64,000 nucleotides of DNA from contig CBFFRP010000238.1 of the NCBI GenBank assembly GCA_965644295.1, forward strand, positions 1-64,000, written 5' to 3'. Below, one piece after another: positions 20,566-31,298 of the stretch (position 1 is the first letter of the stretch; every line of letters begins with the position of its first letter). The translations under genes and the position numbers were made by a program. The notes under the pieces are model-generated. The model ran no database searches and was not told where the DNA came from. It saw only the letters and a program-made list of their open reading frames with translations. The stretch is from Paraphysomonas bandaiensis (Eukaryota > Chrysophyceae).

Positions 20566-22186
20566 TATTGCTAACCCGAGGTATAACACCGGGTGCAGCC
20601 ACTATATATGAATAATAAGGAAATGTAAGAAAGAAGAAAAGAAAAGAAGAAGAATATGTTTGTTATTAAGCCTTACAACAGCTCAGGCACCCCCCCAAGC
20701 TCTTATAACTGGACACCTCCAACTACGTGTTAAGGTGTAAGGCACTCTAACAAAAAACTGAACAGCAAGCAGAACACAAAATAACTCATAAAGAACCACT
20801 CATGTTCTACAAGCTATCTAGAAACACACAATAACATCTAGAACAATATTCTACAAAAGATTGTACAAGATTTGGTTGATTATGTGGACATATCAGTTTT
20901 CTGGAACACTCCCGTATCTGCAGTCAGCATCTTAATTTTCGGTAGTAAATTGAAGCAAATATACTTTATACTACTGCAACACAACTACGGCTGGAATACA
21001 CATAATTGCTGCCTCAATATTACAGGCATCTTTGAACAAAAATATACAAAGGATGCCAATACGCCCGTAGAATGCTATGAAGACCAACTCCAACCAACAG
21101 AGTCTCCAGCACACCAAAATGAGAATATCGTCCAATCATATGCTTGTACTCAACAATATACCGTCACTGTACTATAGACCATATACAGATATACAACAGC
21201 ACAATACTGTATACTCAGAATCATACACAGCATCATACAATTGTATATACAGAGGAGTACAGGGTCTCATACATCCCGCATACCAGAGTAGCATCCAGGA
21301 GTATACAGCAAATACAGTAAATACAGCATACAATAAAAACAACAGTTGAGAAGAGACTGAAGATGATAATGCTCTTAACGCTCATTGTAGATACATGCCA
21401 ACGCTCCATAATCAGTAAGAGATGAATGATGACACTTGGCACCCTAGTCAAGTCCATAATGACAGACGTATCAGGCAAATCTCGGCTCCAAACATCATGA
21501 ACACGAGAAGTTAGAGTCCACTGCGCTCCACAGGAATATGAAGACCACACAGAGAATATCAATGGCCTCATGACAAGATGAATGGACCCTCAGGTGATAC
21601 AATGTGTACATATACCATAAATACGTCATATTCATGTCATGTATACATGCAGATCGTGCTTATGACAAGACTTGGATCTTATACAAGCACATGTACTATA
21701 TGCCATACAGTATGCAAGGTGTCAAGAGTGTGATGATGGATATAGATGGTAATACACATACATATAGAGATATCGGAAGGTATAGATGAACATGTATACA
21801 CTACATTGATATCTAATTCTTTCTATCTGCAGCTAGAGAAGAATTAACACCAACACAGCATAGAGTGTTATATGTGTACAGTGTGATAATGGATAAGGTG
21901 CATAATGTATGTCATATGTGTATAGTGTGAGTGATGTTGGTGATATAGTAATAAGTGTGAGTGCATACAATGCAATATCAATACAATGATGACATGCAGT
22001 GCAAGGCATAGTGTTATGTACATGCAAGCATACATATAATAATATACACAATATGTATCACAAGCAAGAGGTCTCACTCTTACTAGCGTAGCCCATATAA
22101 GTATCCAACCATAGCCATAGCACTCACCAGTAGATAGACATCCAAATCTCACTCACAGGAGTATAGTTGAACGCCACAGCGTTACA
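20566..22186 (-). repeat. Left LTR (full length, 1621 bp) of the non-autonomous element
   Basis: Matches 23299-24764 almost perfectly. It retains a 153-bp segment between two CCCGTA words (20911-20916 and 21064-21069) that the right copy lacks. Open frames inside it recur in the other copy and are not genes. Confidence 0.88.
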
Positions 22187-22205
22187 CTACCTTTTCCCAC
22201 CTCTC
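22187..22205 (-). other. Polypurine tract of the non-autonomous LTR element
   Basis: The minus strand reads a purine-rich run ending GGGAAAAGGTAG directly before TGTAACGC. This matches the gypsy-1 junction in form (GGTAG then TGTAA). Confidence 0.7.
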
Positions 22206-22571
22206 TTACGTATCTGCTGAAGAACAATTTGCAGCACGGCTGCACATTACCCTCTCTCATCTCTCTCTCTCATAGTTGTTATCAATATGAACAGTCCATA
22301 GAACTCCCACACAATAATCCCAAATGACAAGTCAAGCAAAATCTCGTCTTGATGAATCTTCTAGTAGAAAATGCTCCTTGATACCACATGCTCCCGATCT
22401 CCTCTTCATAATAACTGTTGAAAATCTCTAGCTACTCAAACTTATAGGTGATGCACGCGCTGCAATGTACGGGATTCCGAAGTACGAGAGTCATTGCTCC
22501 ATGCACACCAAAATTCAGAGCCAGTCCGCCGAAGTTGCATCGGGAGGCTCTGTTACAGCCCAAATTGTGAA

Positions 22572-23192
22572 TCAACACTCTAGTCTGACCCAAGGTGGCG
22601 GCCCAGGACCATGTTCCTCAAAAATTGCCATCACCCAGATATAAGGCTGGATAAATCCTGGAATATCCTGGAAATCACCCATTATTCCCTGTACAGGGTT
22701 GGGAAGGAAGGACTTCTTAGTTAGAACCAAGCTGGACTTCCCGGGACTGGAACAAATCATCTCACGTTGAGAGGACCGGAGCTGCTTTACCTCTTGAACT
22801 CGGACGTGGATAGGAAGCCGCTTAGCGTTAGAAGTGGCGGGCACCATCACTGGAATTGAACCTTCTGAGGTTGCATTGTCTTCTCCATGATGCGTGGATG
22901 CTTCTGGCTCCATAAAACGCTCCTGCTGAGGTGAACAAAACTCTTCTTGGATCTGGTCGGCCGTTGCGGTGGTAGTGACCTCTGGATAAGAAACAGGCAT
23001 AGCTGAGGAGTTCTCTTGCATCTGATCAGATTTCTTAATTTCCCCACACTTCTTGCAGGCCAATACAAGTAAACTGATTATGTTCTGATTTCTTTGACAC
23101 ATCTTCTCAAGACGTTGTTCCAGTCTTCGCTCCAGTCTATCAAAAATCTCCTCCACATCCTTAGAGAACGTAGTTCTGCTGGCCAGTTCCAT
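22572..23192 (-). CDS. Gag-like coiled-coil protein of the non-autonomous element
   Basis: A 206-codon frame filling most of the interior. The N-terminus (to about residue 55) is a charged heptad-like helix (FDRLERRLEQRLEKM) with one CKKC pair; the middle is Ser/Thr/Glu-rich; the C-terminus is Pro-rich. No RNA- or DNA-processing motif. Its place as sole frame between LTRs suggests a Gag-type structural protein, which is inference. Confidence 0.5.
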   Translation of the reverse strand: MELASRTTFSKDVEEIFDRLERRLEQRLEKMCQRNQNIISLLVLACKKCGEIKKSDQMQENSSAMPVSYPEVTTTATADQIQEEFCSPQQERFMEPEASTHHGEDNATSEGSIPVMVPATSNAKRLPIHVRVQEVKQLRSSQREMICSSPGKSSLVLTKKSFLPNPVQGIMGDFQDIPGFIQPYIWVMAIFEEHGPGPPPWVRLEC

Positions 23193-23298
23193 GTGACGGG
23201 GACTATTATCTTAACTTGACGTAGATATATCCTTCCAACAATGTTATCAAAATCTGCAGATTTCAAAGCTGCTTTTCGCTAGTAAATTTACTATTTAC

Positions 23299-24764
23299 TA
23301 TTGCTAACCCGAGGTATAACACCGGGTGCAGCCACTATATATGAATAATAAGGAAATGTAAGAAAGAAGAAAAGAAAAGAAGAAGAATATGTTTGTTATT
23401 AAGCCTTACAACAGCTCAGGCACCCCCAAGCTCTTATAACTGGACACCTCCAACTACGTGTTAAGGTGTAAGGCACTCTAACAAAAAACTGAACAGCAAG
23501 CAGAACACAAAATAACTCATAAAGAACCACTCATGTTCTACAAGCTATCTAGAAACACACAATAACATCTAGAACAATATTCTACAAAAGATTGTACAAG
23601 ATTTGGTTGATTATGTGGACATATCAGTTTTCTGGAACACTCCCGTAGAATGCTATGAAGACCAACTCCAACCAACAGAGTCTCCAGCACACCAAAATGA
23701 GAATATCGTCCAATCATATGCTTGTACTCAACAATATACCGTCACTGTACTATAGACCATATACAGATATACAACAGCACAATACTGTATACTCAGAATC
23801 ATATACAGCATCATACAATTGTATATACAGAGGAGTACAGGGTCTCATACATCCCGCATACCAGAGTAGCATCCAGGAGTATACAGCAAATACAGTAAAT
23901 ACAGCATACGATAAAAACAACAGTTGAGAAGAGACTGAAGATGATAATACTCTTAACGCTCATTGTAGATACATGCCAACGCTCCATAATCAGTAAGAGA
24001 TGAATGATGACACTTGGCACCCTAGTCAAGTCCATAATGACAGACGTATCAGGCAAATCTCGGCTCCAAACATCATGAACACGAGAAGTTAGAGTCCACT
24101 GCGCTCCACAGGAATATGAAGACCACACAGAGAATATCAATGGCCTCATGACAAGATGAATGGACCCTCAGGTGATACAATGTGTACATATACCATAAAT
24201 ACGTCATATTCATGTCATGTATACATGCAGATCGTGCTTATGACAAGACTTGGATCTTATACAAGCACATGTACTATATGCCATACAGTATGCAAGGTGT
24301 CAAGAGTGTGATGATGGATATAGATGGTAATACACATACATATAGAGATATCGGAAGGTATAGATGAACATGTATACACTACATTGATATCTAATTCTTT
24401 CTATCTGCAGCTAGAGAAGAATTAACACCAACACAGCATAGAGTGTTATATGTGTACAGTGTGATAATGGATAAGGTGCATAATGTATGTCATATGTGTA
24501 TAGTGTGAGTGATGTTGGTGATATAGTAATAAGTGTGAGTGCATACAATGCAATATCAATACAATGATGACATGCAGTGCAAGGCATAGTGTTATGTACA
24601 TGCAAGCATACATATAATAATATACACAATATGTATCACAAGCAAGAGGTCTCACTCTTACTAGCGTAGCCCATATAAGTATCCAACCATAGCCATAGCA
24701 CTCACCAGTAGATAGACATCCAAATCTCACTCACAGGAGTATAGTTGAACGCCACAGCGTTACA
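23299..24764 (-). repeat. Right LTR (1466 bp, internally deleted) of the non-autonomous element
   Basis: Same as the left LTR but lacks 153 bp: a single CCCGTA at 23642-23647 stands where the left copy has two CCCGTA words and the DNA between them. Followed directly by GTAG (24765-24768). Confidence 0.88.
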
Positions 24765-25730
24765 GTAGGTATACAAAGCAGCAGTGCGTTTATTTCGTTT
24801 GGTTGGTTTCTGGGATTTGTACTGTTATTATTCGACTGTGTGAAGTTACGATTTCTTTTGAAAGAAAGAGTTATTATGTTGCGAATGAGGTGTCAGCGTA
24901 TCAAAGTTTTTTTTATTGGGAGAGACTGAATGATCAGGGTCAAAGTTTTGTCAGTGTGATCAGTTATAGTTCTTCGTCGTTCTTCACTGTTTCAATGAAT
25001 GCAAAAGAGGGAGTTAATTCGGATGTTCAGTTGTTCGTTATGAGTTCTGTTCAAATATTGTGCTACAATTTTAAAGGAAAGGATTCTCAATGTGTCACAA
25101 GCAGTTAATCTAGTTATGAGTTCAATGGTGAAAGGAGTGATTGGTATTTCGACAATGCCGGTTCAGTGTTCGACAGCTTGTGAATTCAATGACCATGCAA
25201 CATTATTTAATTCGTGCAGTGGTACAGTGTGTGTGTTTTCTTTTTTCCTCGAATGACCCGTTGTTATTTATATTCCAATGGTTCTTAAAGTTACGCATTT
25301 GCGATGTTCGTGTGTGATGTTACGAAGAATATTTGTTCAACAGTATCATATTATCAGGAATGTTATTGTAGCGACGACATTATTTGCTTATAAATTTATT
25401 GGAGATTTTCCTGACAGCGAGTTTCAATTTCGATGATGGTTATCGGCAGAAGTTGAATGAATGACAAATAATTGCATCTTGATTCTCCATGAGAGTTTAT
25501 TATTATGTTGACATTGTTGGGAGGAGTGTGATACTACTGTGTATACTCTTTCGAGAGTGTTATTTTCAAACAAATCCATCATTACTGCGAAGGATATAAT
25601 GTCAAAAGAGTTCAATGCATTGGTCGATAGTTTATTTCAGTATGAGTTGGTGATATATATTATGAAGGAGAACTTGGTCCTTAGGCACGGACAATGATCA
25701 GAGCAATTTATATATGGCAGTTCAGAAGGT
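24765..25730 (+). other. Probable decayed Copia interior, no nameable domain
   Basis: T-rich, with broken plus-strand frames (for example 24803-25108, 101 codons) that match nothing I know. Its place upstream of an RNase H relic and an LTR start suggests it was the pol of the same element. Confidence 0.35.
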
Positions 25731-25905
25731 CGACTACATGGTGATCATTTGTGTGAGTTAAAGTCCAATACTGAGAGATATTTGATTTTTCGAAAATTGC
25801 TAGCGGAGCTAGGCCTTTTTGTGTGCAGTTGGAACCTACTCTAATATTTGCAGATAATGCGTCGTTGATTATTATGGAGGAGTTTTTTTTAGTGGAAATT
25901 ATAAG
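25731..25905 (+). pseudogene. Copia RNase H relic
   Basis: The plus strand reads SSEGRLHGDHLCELKSN, then FRKLLAELGL, and after a frame shift PTLIFADNASLIIMEE. This follows the end of Copia RNase H (SSxEAEY, W-R-L-L-x-E-L, then the Asp-Asn strand). Stops and one frameshift make it a relic. Confidence 0.6.
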
Positions 25906-25978
25906 AAGGTCCTGCGGAGGATGAAAGAGAAAACAGATTCTGAATCAACGAGTATTCTCGTGTTATCTTCTTGTCTTC

Positions 25979-26175
25979 GGACAATATTGCCTGGGTATCA
26001 TTTGGGATGTTAAAGCCTTTGACACAGAGCACTACTTTATGTTGTCTATAGGCAAAGGCCTGCGTTTCATTTGGGATGTTAAAGCCTATGACACAGAGCA
26101 TTATTTTATTCTGTCTATAGACAATCGCCTGCGTATCATTTGGGATGTTAAACCCTATGACACAGAGCATTAAGG
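25979..26175. repeat. Minisatellite, three 69-bp units
   Basis: Units start near 25979, 26048 and 26117 (the word CATTTGGGATGTTAAA recurs at 25999, 26068 and 26137, with one change in the last). The period is a multiple of three. On the minus strand it encodes a 23-residue repeat (LCVIGFNIPNDTQA core) within a 109-codon frame at 25889-26218. Confidence 0.9.
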
Positions 26176-26190
26176 GGGGCGGTTGTAACT
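26171..26190 (+). other. Probable polypurine tract and LTR start of a plus-strand Copia relic
   Basis: The run TAAGGGGGGCGG is followed by TTGTAACTCAGTCG. A purine tract then TGTAAC is the form expected at the 3' LTR start, and the RNase H relic lies about 300 bp upstream in the same orientation. The LTR's other end was not found. Confidence 0.4.
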
Positions 26191-26731
26191 CAGTCGAGCA
26201 ATAGCCGATTGATGTCACGGTATTTAATATTTATTTATAGGTTCATAATCTTATGGACGATAAGGAGATCAGGCGTTGGACTGAACATAGGAGGGTGTGT
26301 CGTCATCCCCATATATAGGACATTGACTGTCGTTGGATTGTGAGCTTGGCTTGGTAGTATACAGCTGTATACTGCACTATACAGTGGGTGCATAGTATAC
26401 AGGATATCGCCCTCAACAAAGTCGGACTCGCACCTTTTCGTGGTGTTCTGGGAGATAAGTACCGGAGTTATTTCTCTGAGAAACTAACGTGAGCCGCAAA
26501 CATAGTCAGCAGATATTCTTCTGCCCACTCATAGCCGAATGCTTGTGTGGTACAAGGGACACCAATAAGTGTCACTTGTGTAGACGTCTTTGGGCCCTGA
26601 CGAATAAACAGGCATCCGGGAATGGGTCCACCTCAAGGGCATCCGGGACAGGGCCCACCTGAAGGGTAACCGGGGTATTGGGCTGCCTGCTGAAGTCAAG
26701 CATCCGGGATGTTCACCTTAAGAACTCAGAG
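26191..26731. other. Non-coding; short CATCCGGG repeats
   Basis: Probably LTR-derived. Between about 26610 and 26715 the word GCATCCGGGA and GG-CCACCT stretches recur at roughly 27-bp spacing, partly degenerate. No gene. Confidence 0.4.
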
Positions 26732-26921
26732 CGGAAGTGGTCGCACCTTGGTGCTTGCGGCGACGCACAAGCAGCTTCCGTAGCGTTAAATAGTAGGATA
26801 AAAAAAAGTGTGTACTGATTAGTTACAGGTAGAGGTCTAACTAGTTTGTCTAGCATTCATCTAGCTACTAAGTTAGTGCAGGTTTTTAACGCCTATTGCT
26901 AATAATAAGACTTTCAATATA
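26732..26921 (+). repeat. Dispersed repeat, copy A (Copia RNase H-derived?)
   Basis: About 190 bp that recurs inverted at 32564-32754 and, diverged, at 41.4-41.7 kb. In the plus frame it reads GACGDAQAASVALNSRIKK, which resembles the Glu-containing helix of Copia RNase H, and ends near AYxxNxTF. Heavily decayed. Confidence 0.6.
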
Positions 26922-27570
26922 CAGGATATATACATTGTAGTGAAGACAGCCAGCTACAGTATACAGTAGAGTAACGGTATACCATTATACGGTGTATGAT
27001 GACAATACTATATGTAGGATATGTACAGTCCAATATGTACAGTGGATTGGTATAGAGTAAGGGCATATATATGCCCAAGGTGTGAGCTGTAGGTGTAGTC
27101 TGTGATATAAGACAGATTAGAATGCTAGTCATTATTATCACAGATAACCTCTAATAAAACAAGTTAATAACACTATCATTACTATCAACTTGTGGCTTGT
27201 TATTGCCTTACAACATTTCATGATAAAGAACCTAAGTTGTATTCGATGTGTTCAACACCATTCATTTACTACTATAGTGTACAAACCACACACTCAGTGA
27301 TCGTATCCTGTATAGTCACTAATCTTCTACTTCAGTTTCATACTACACAATATAATGTACTAATTACATACATATCTTTCTATCCTTGCATCTCACAATA
27401 CTGCACTCAATTGCAAGTATATAGAATCATCAGATCTCTACAAAACAAACTCCAGCGTTACAACATTGTGATGTCGTTATATATATTATCACCCTAAAAC
27501 ATCTACTCTGTCCACAACTTTGCTACTAAACGACTAGACATACTCGAAGTACAAACTAAAAATTCCTTAT
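26922..27570. other. Intergenic downstream of TypA, no gene seen
   Basis: Low-complexity TATA/TACA-rich stretch, then AT-rich sequence up to the TypA stop. No conserved frame. Confidence 0.5.
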
Positions 27571-29496
27571 CTACGAATTCGCCCTTTGTTTCATCGACTT
27601 GTTTTCCTTTGCTCTCTCTGCAGCGTTCAAATTCCTTTTGCGCAGTCTAACATTCTTGGGGGTCACTTCCAGCACCTCATCAGGGTCCATATAGGCGATC
27701 ATCTCCTCTACAGTCATCTTCCTTGCAGGAGTGAGACGAATAGCCTCATCAGTGCCAGAAGCTCTAATGTTAGTCAACTTTTTCATCTTACACGGATTGA
27801 CTTCCATCTCTCCCGATCTAGAGTTTTCCCCAACCACCATGCCTTCGTACACCTCCTCGCCAGGAGATACAAAGAGCTTCCCACGCTCCTCGGTAGCAGC
27901 TAGTGCGTATGCAGTAGTTTTTCCGTTGGCCATACAAACTAACTTACCTTTCCGCATTCCCAAGAAGTCAGTTTTGGGAACCTGGTCATAGTGGGAGAAC
28001 GATGAGTTGATGGTCACATTTCCCCTAGTAGCGTTGGTGAGCTCATGCCTGAAACCCATTAGCCCTCTACTTGGCACTGTGTAGATCATTCTTGATCTAT
28101 CCCCGATGTCTTTGAACTCCAACATCGTGCCGTTTCGGTTGCTCATACTTTCGATCACGATACCCTGTAAGTCTGGTGCAATGTCTACTACCACTTCCTC
28201 AAACGGCTCTTTCTCCACACCTTCCTCTACAATACTCAGCACACTCGGTGGAGATACTGTCAGCTCGAATCCCTCCCTACGCATAGTCTCTATGAGAATT
28301 CCGATTTGTAGCTCACCCCTGCCCTGTACGTCAACACTCTCCACATCACTGGAGGGGCGCAAGGAGAGGGTCACGTTATTTTCGACTTCCTGTTGCAGTC
28401 GCTGCTTGATGAGTGCACCTGTCAATTTGTTACCATCCTTGCCGGTTAGAGGAGACGTGTTGGGTCCAAATGTCATAGATATAACGGGAGGGGTGATCGG
28501 CACGGTCTCCACGGGAGTGTTGCGCTCTGGACTACATACCGTGTCGGCCACACCGCCATTACAACCCGTCAATGAGACGATCTGTCCTGCATACGCTCGA
28601 TCCACTTCCACGCGCTCTAGACCCCGCATATAAAAGAGCTTTGTAACCTTGCTCTCAGCTGCTATCTCATCACCGTTCCGAGAAAGAACATGGATTGAAT
28701 CACCCACTCCAACTGAGCCAGATTCAACACGGCCAGTGACTACACGACCCAGAAAACTATCCCCAGATATGGTATTCACACTAAGAGCAAATGGCTCACT
28801 TAGGGTGGCATCATTTGAAGGAGGAGGAAAAGTTTCGATTATTTTGTCCAGTAAGGCCACCACGTCTTTACCCGGAGCATCGGCAAGGTTTTCTACAGTC
28901 CAACCTTGTCTCGACGAGGCAAACAATAGTGGATAATCCAGCTGATCTTCATTCTCAGTCAAGTTACAAAATAGATCAAATATCTCATTTTGCACTTCTT
29001 CGGCTCTGTGACCTTCGCGATCTACTTTATTCAGTACAACGATTGCTTTCTTCCCACAATGTAGGGCCTTAGTCAGAACAAACTTGGTTTGAGACATGGG
29101 CCCTTCAGTCGCATCAACCAATAGGATGACGCCATCAACCATGCTCAATATTCTCTCAACCTCACCAGAAAAATCAGCGTGCCCAGGTGTATCAACAATA
29201 TGAAGCATGTGGTCTTTGTAGTGCAAACGAGTGTACTTGGAAGTGATAGTAATTCCTCGTTCCTTCTCGTGAACATTGGAGTCCATCGCTCTCTCACTGT
29301 CACCTGCAGAACCGCATGCCGCTAGTAGTTTATCCATAAGAGTTGTTTTGCCATGATCAACGTGTGCAATAATCGCACAATTTCGGACGAGTTGGGGATT
29401 ATATTTCACAGTGCAAAATGATCTCGTCAACTTCGTTGGTCGGATTCGCGGTATAACCCCGAATTGCCTCCCCAGATATCTAGTGAAAGAGTGCAT
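27571..29496 (-). CDS. typA: TypA/BipA translational GTPase, probably mitochondrial
   Basis: Single-exon gene of 641 codons, close to the length of bacterial TypA/BipA plus a presequence. The first 35 residues are basic and lack acids (MHSFTRYLGRQFG), as in a mitochondrial targeting peptide. GTPase motifs: AHVDHGKT at 44-51, RGITITS (switch I) near 80-86, DTPGHADF at 102-109, NKVD at 156-159, and SSRQG. Domain II, two EF-G-like alpha/beta domains and the TypA-specific C-terminal part (SRGLMGFRHEL ... GKTTAYAL) follow. TypA binds ribosomes and acts in ribosome assembly and stress. Ends with TAG. The lack of introns is notable beside its intron-bearing neighbours but is not by itself evidence of recent transfer. 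It lies head to head with clathrin light chain, about 380 bp apart. Confidence 0.96.
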   Translation of the reverse strand: MHSFTRYLGRQFGVIPRIRPTKLTRSFCTVKYNPQLVRNCAIIAHVDHGKTTLMDKLLAACGSAGDSERAMDSNVHEKERGITITSKYTRLHYKDHMLHIVDTPGHADFSGEVERILSMVDGVILLVDATEGPMSQTKFVLTKALHCGKKAIVVLNKVDREGHRAEEVQNEIFDLFCNLTENEDQLDYPLLFASSRQGWTVENLADAPGKDVVALLDKIIETFPPPSNDATLSEPFALSVNTISGDSFLGRVVTGRVESGSVGVGDSIHVLSRNGDEIAAESKVTKLFYMRGLERVEVDRAYAGQIVSLTGCNGGVADTVCSPERNTPVETVPITPPVISMTFGPNTSPLTGKDGNKLTGALIKQRLQQEVENNVTLSLRPSSDVESVDVQGRGELQIGILIETMRREGFELTVSPPSVLSIVEEGVEKEPFEEVVVDIAPDLQGIVIESMSNRNGTMLEFKDIGDRSRMIYTVPSRGLMGFRHELTNATRGNVTINSSFSHYDQVPKTDFLGMRKGKLVCMANGKTTAYALAATEERGKLFVSPGEEVYEGMVVGENSRSGEMEVNPCKMKKLTNIRASGTDEAIRLTPARKMTVEEMIAYMDPDEVLEVTPKNVRLRKRNLNAAERAKENKSMKQRANS

Positions 29497-29878
29497 TCCT
29501 TTGTGAAGAATGGTTGCAGAAGTAATGCAAGAGTTAAATCAACTCTTTGTTGTCGATCTGTTGCAACTTCTTCTCGGCTTTTGGTTGAGACTTGTAGGTT
29601 GGGATGCATTTGTGGCCGTCCAAGCACCAGCAAATACACCTCCTACGTACCACAAACTACTTTCAGTTTATGGCTTCTGAAGATTCGCCTTCACACTATA
29701 CCAAAAAATCAGAATGGCCAGTTGACTTTTTTGTCACTTGCTGCATATGTTTACACATGAGCACATGCATCTGCACATCCCATATAGACAACAGCCCTGA
29801 TATCATAACTATCCGTCGATCACAACATATCCATATCACTAACATTAACGCCACATTCTATAAGAAGAACATAATATA
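29497..29878. promoter_or_regulatory. Shared upstream region of TypA (minus) and clathrin light chain (plus)
   Basis: 382 bp between two divergent start codons. No TATA box or known site could be assigned; an antisense open frame at 29464-29760 has no support as a gene. Confidence 0.4.
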
Positions 29879-30379
29879 ATGGCTGAATTTCTGGAAATGC
29901 CTGATGCTGAAGAGGAAGAGCAGGAGACTCCGCAGCCTTTGATGCCCGATCCTGAGCCTGAAGATGCACTAACGTAATAAATATTTGATTGCTTTACCCC
30001 GTGAAACTGATTGAATATATATAGCGTCTTCAACCGCGAATGGAACCAGAAACTGGAGGAGAAGCGCCAGAAGGAAGAAGCGGCCGAGGAGGAGTCTCGT
30101 GCCTCTGCTGCTGAAGACCTCGCAAGCTGGGAATCCCAGCGTGAGAATCGTCTTAATTCGAAGAAGGAAATCAATAGAAGCGAAGAACAGGTCCTTTTGG
30201 AACAACAGGAGTCTGATTTGGATGCTGGAAATGTATGGGATCGTGTTACTAAGTTGATTGAAACTGGTGTGGACGCAGACGAGCTTGAGAAGGCTGATGT
30301 GTCGAGAATGCGCAAGCTTTTCATTCAGCTGAAAAATGAACCACTTGAAGCAAGCCGTGGCGCTATGGTAGAGGCTTAA
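29879..30379 (+). CDS. Clathrin light chain
   Basis: Two exons: 29879-29973 and 30025-30379, with a 51-nt GT-AG intron; 149 residues. The N-terminus is short and acidic (MAEFLEMPDAEEEEQE), then FNREWNQKLEEKRQ opens the heptad-rich, highly charged helix that binds clathrin heavy chain, and the C-terminus has WDRVTKLIE and MRKLFIQLKNEP. The order acidic head, long charged coiled coil, WDRV-type C-terminal block is characteristic of clathrin light chains, though sequence conservation in this family is low. It acts on coated pits and vesicles, regulating clathrin assembly. Confidence 0.88.
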
Positions 30380-31298
30380 TATTGCCGCTTTGACATTTCT
30401 CTCGCTGTTTAATGCTGAATATATTGCCATCTTTTGCACAAATCGGCATACGTATTGAATCATTCATGTTGCACTTGAGCATAAGTTAGCTCATTGGAGT
30501 TGCAAAAATAGCCATAAGAATAATAGAAGGGTGATATATGGTGTATCAGCATATTAAATCGATGGCTGAAGGGATTCGGCAATAGTGACGAATGCGCAGT
30601 GCGTTGTACCTTAGTAGTATATAAATCGCCATTGGTATCAAATGTAGATGCAACTCGCACACCACATCATACAAGCGTAGGAGTATTGCTACATCCACCA
30701 CAACATATATCGCATTATATAAAGTATTGTTCTATTATGATAATCTACCTTTGTTCAGTTTTATTAAACGTTATCAAAGTGTAGTATTAGGGTTCAGCTT
30801 AATACAAGATTGTATCTGTGAGATATATTGAGAATTGCTCATTTTAAGCTAGATCACAGAGAGAATTTGTCGTAAGACTAGATAGATTTATTAATATCGT
30901 TAACACGAAGTTGTGATAACCAACACTAACTCATTATAATCCCTGCATAATATCCTACATATGCGAACCTCTCGTTACTGAACATATCTTGAAAGATCAA
31001 ACTATTTCAGTTTCTCAATATCATCACAGCATTTGTACATCACTATATTTCACTGTATTTTCGTACATTGTCTTCAAGTGACATACTGAATATACTAGAA
31101 TAAGATCCATATTCTAATACTCCCACTCAATGTAGAATGCAGTGAGATAAAACAACAGTGATCACAATAATCTGATAATGCTATGACTATCTAGTCCCAT
31201 AGGTAAAAACAGATGTGAAATCTTTTAAAGATACATATATACCTAGCAGTCAACTAGATATACAGTTATGTGGGATTTTCACCCATTAAAACACACCT
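30380..31298. other. Intergenic; likely holds a Copia LTR at its right end
   Basis: No gene. On the minus strand the Copia stop is followed closely by a purine run and TGTGTTTTAATGGG (about 31287 downwards), a plausible 3' LTR start. The LTR's other end could not be found because no second copy is in the window. Confidence 0.4.

Larger units (their letters stand above)
20566..24764 (-). mobile_element. Non-autonomous LTR retrotransposon with 1.5-1.6 kb LTRs
   Basis: Two direct repeats, 20566-22186 and 23299-24764, flank a 1.1-kb interior. The four bases GTAG stand directly left of the first copy and directly right of the second, which fits a 4-bp target duplication. On the minus strand each repeat begins TGTAACGC, and the left one is preceded by a purine run (AGAGGTGGGAAAAGGTAG), so the orientation is minus. 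The interior has one Gag-like frame and no RT, RNase H or integrase, so mobility would depend on another element. The copies differ by about three substitutions, a 2-base C-run difference and one 153-bp deletion. Confidence 0.85.

Noticed and set aside
21077-24730. Pairs of identical small frames on both strands
   Set aside because: They are the same LTR sequence seen twice, not genes.
27586-29072. Long plus-strand frames of 86-175 codons
   Set aside because: Antisense shadows of the TypA gene.
27571-29496. TypA as bacterial contamination or a recent transfer
   Set aside because: It has a mitochondrial-type presequence and lies in continuous sequence beside an intron-bearing host gene; eukaryotes commonly have organellar TypA.
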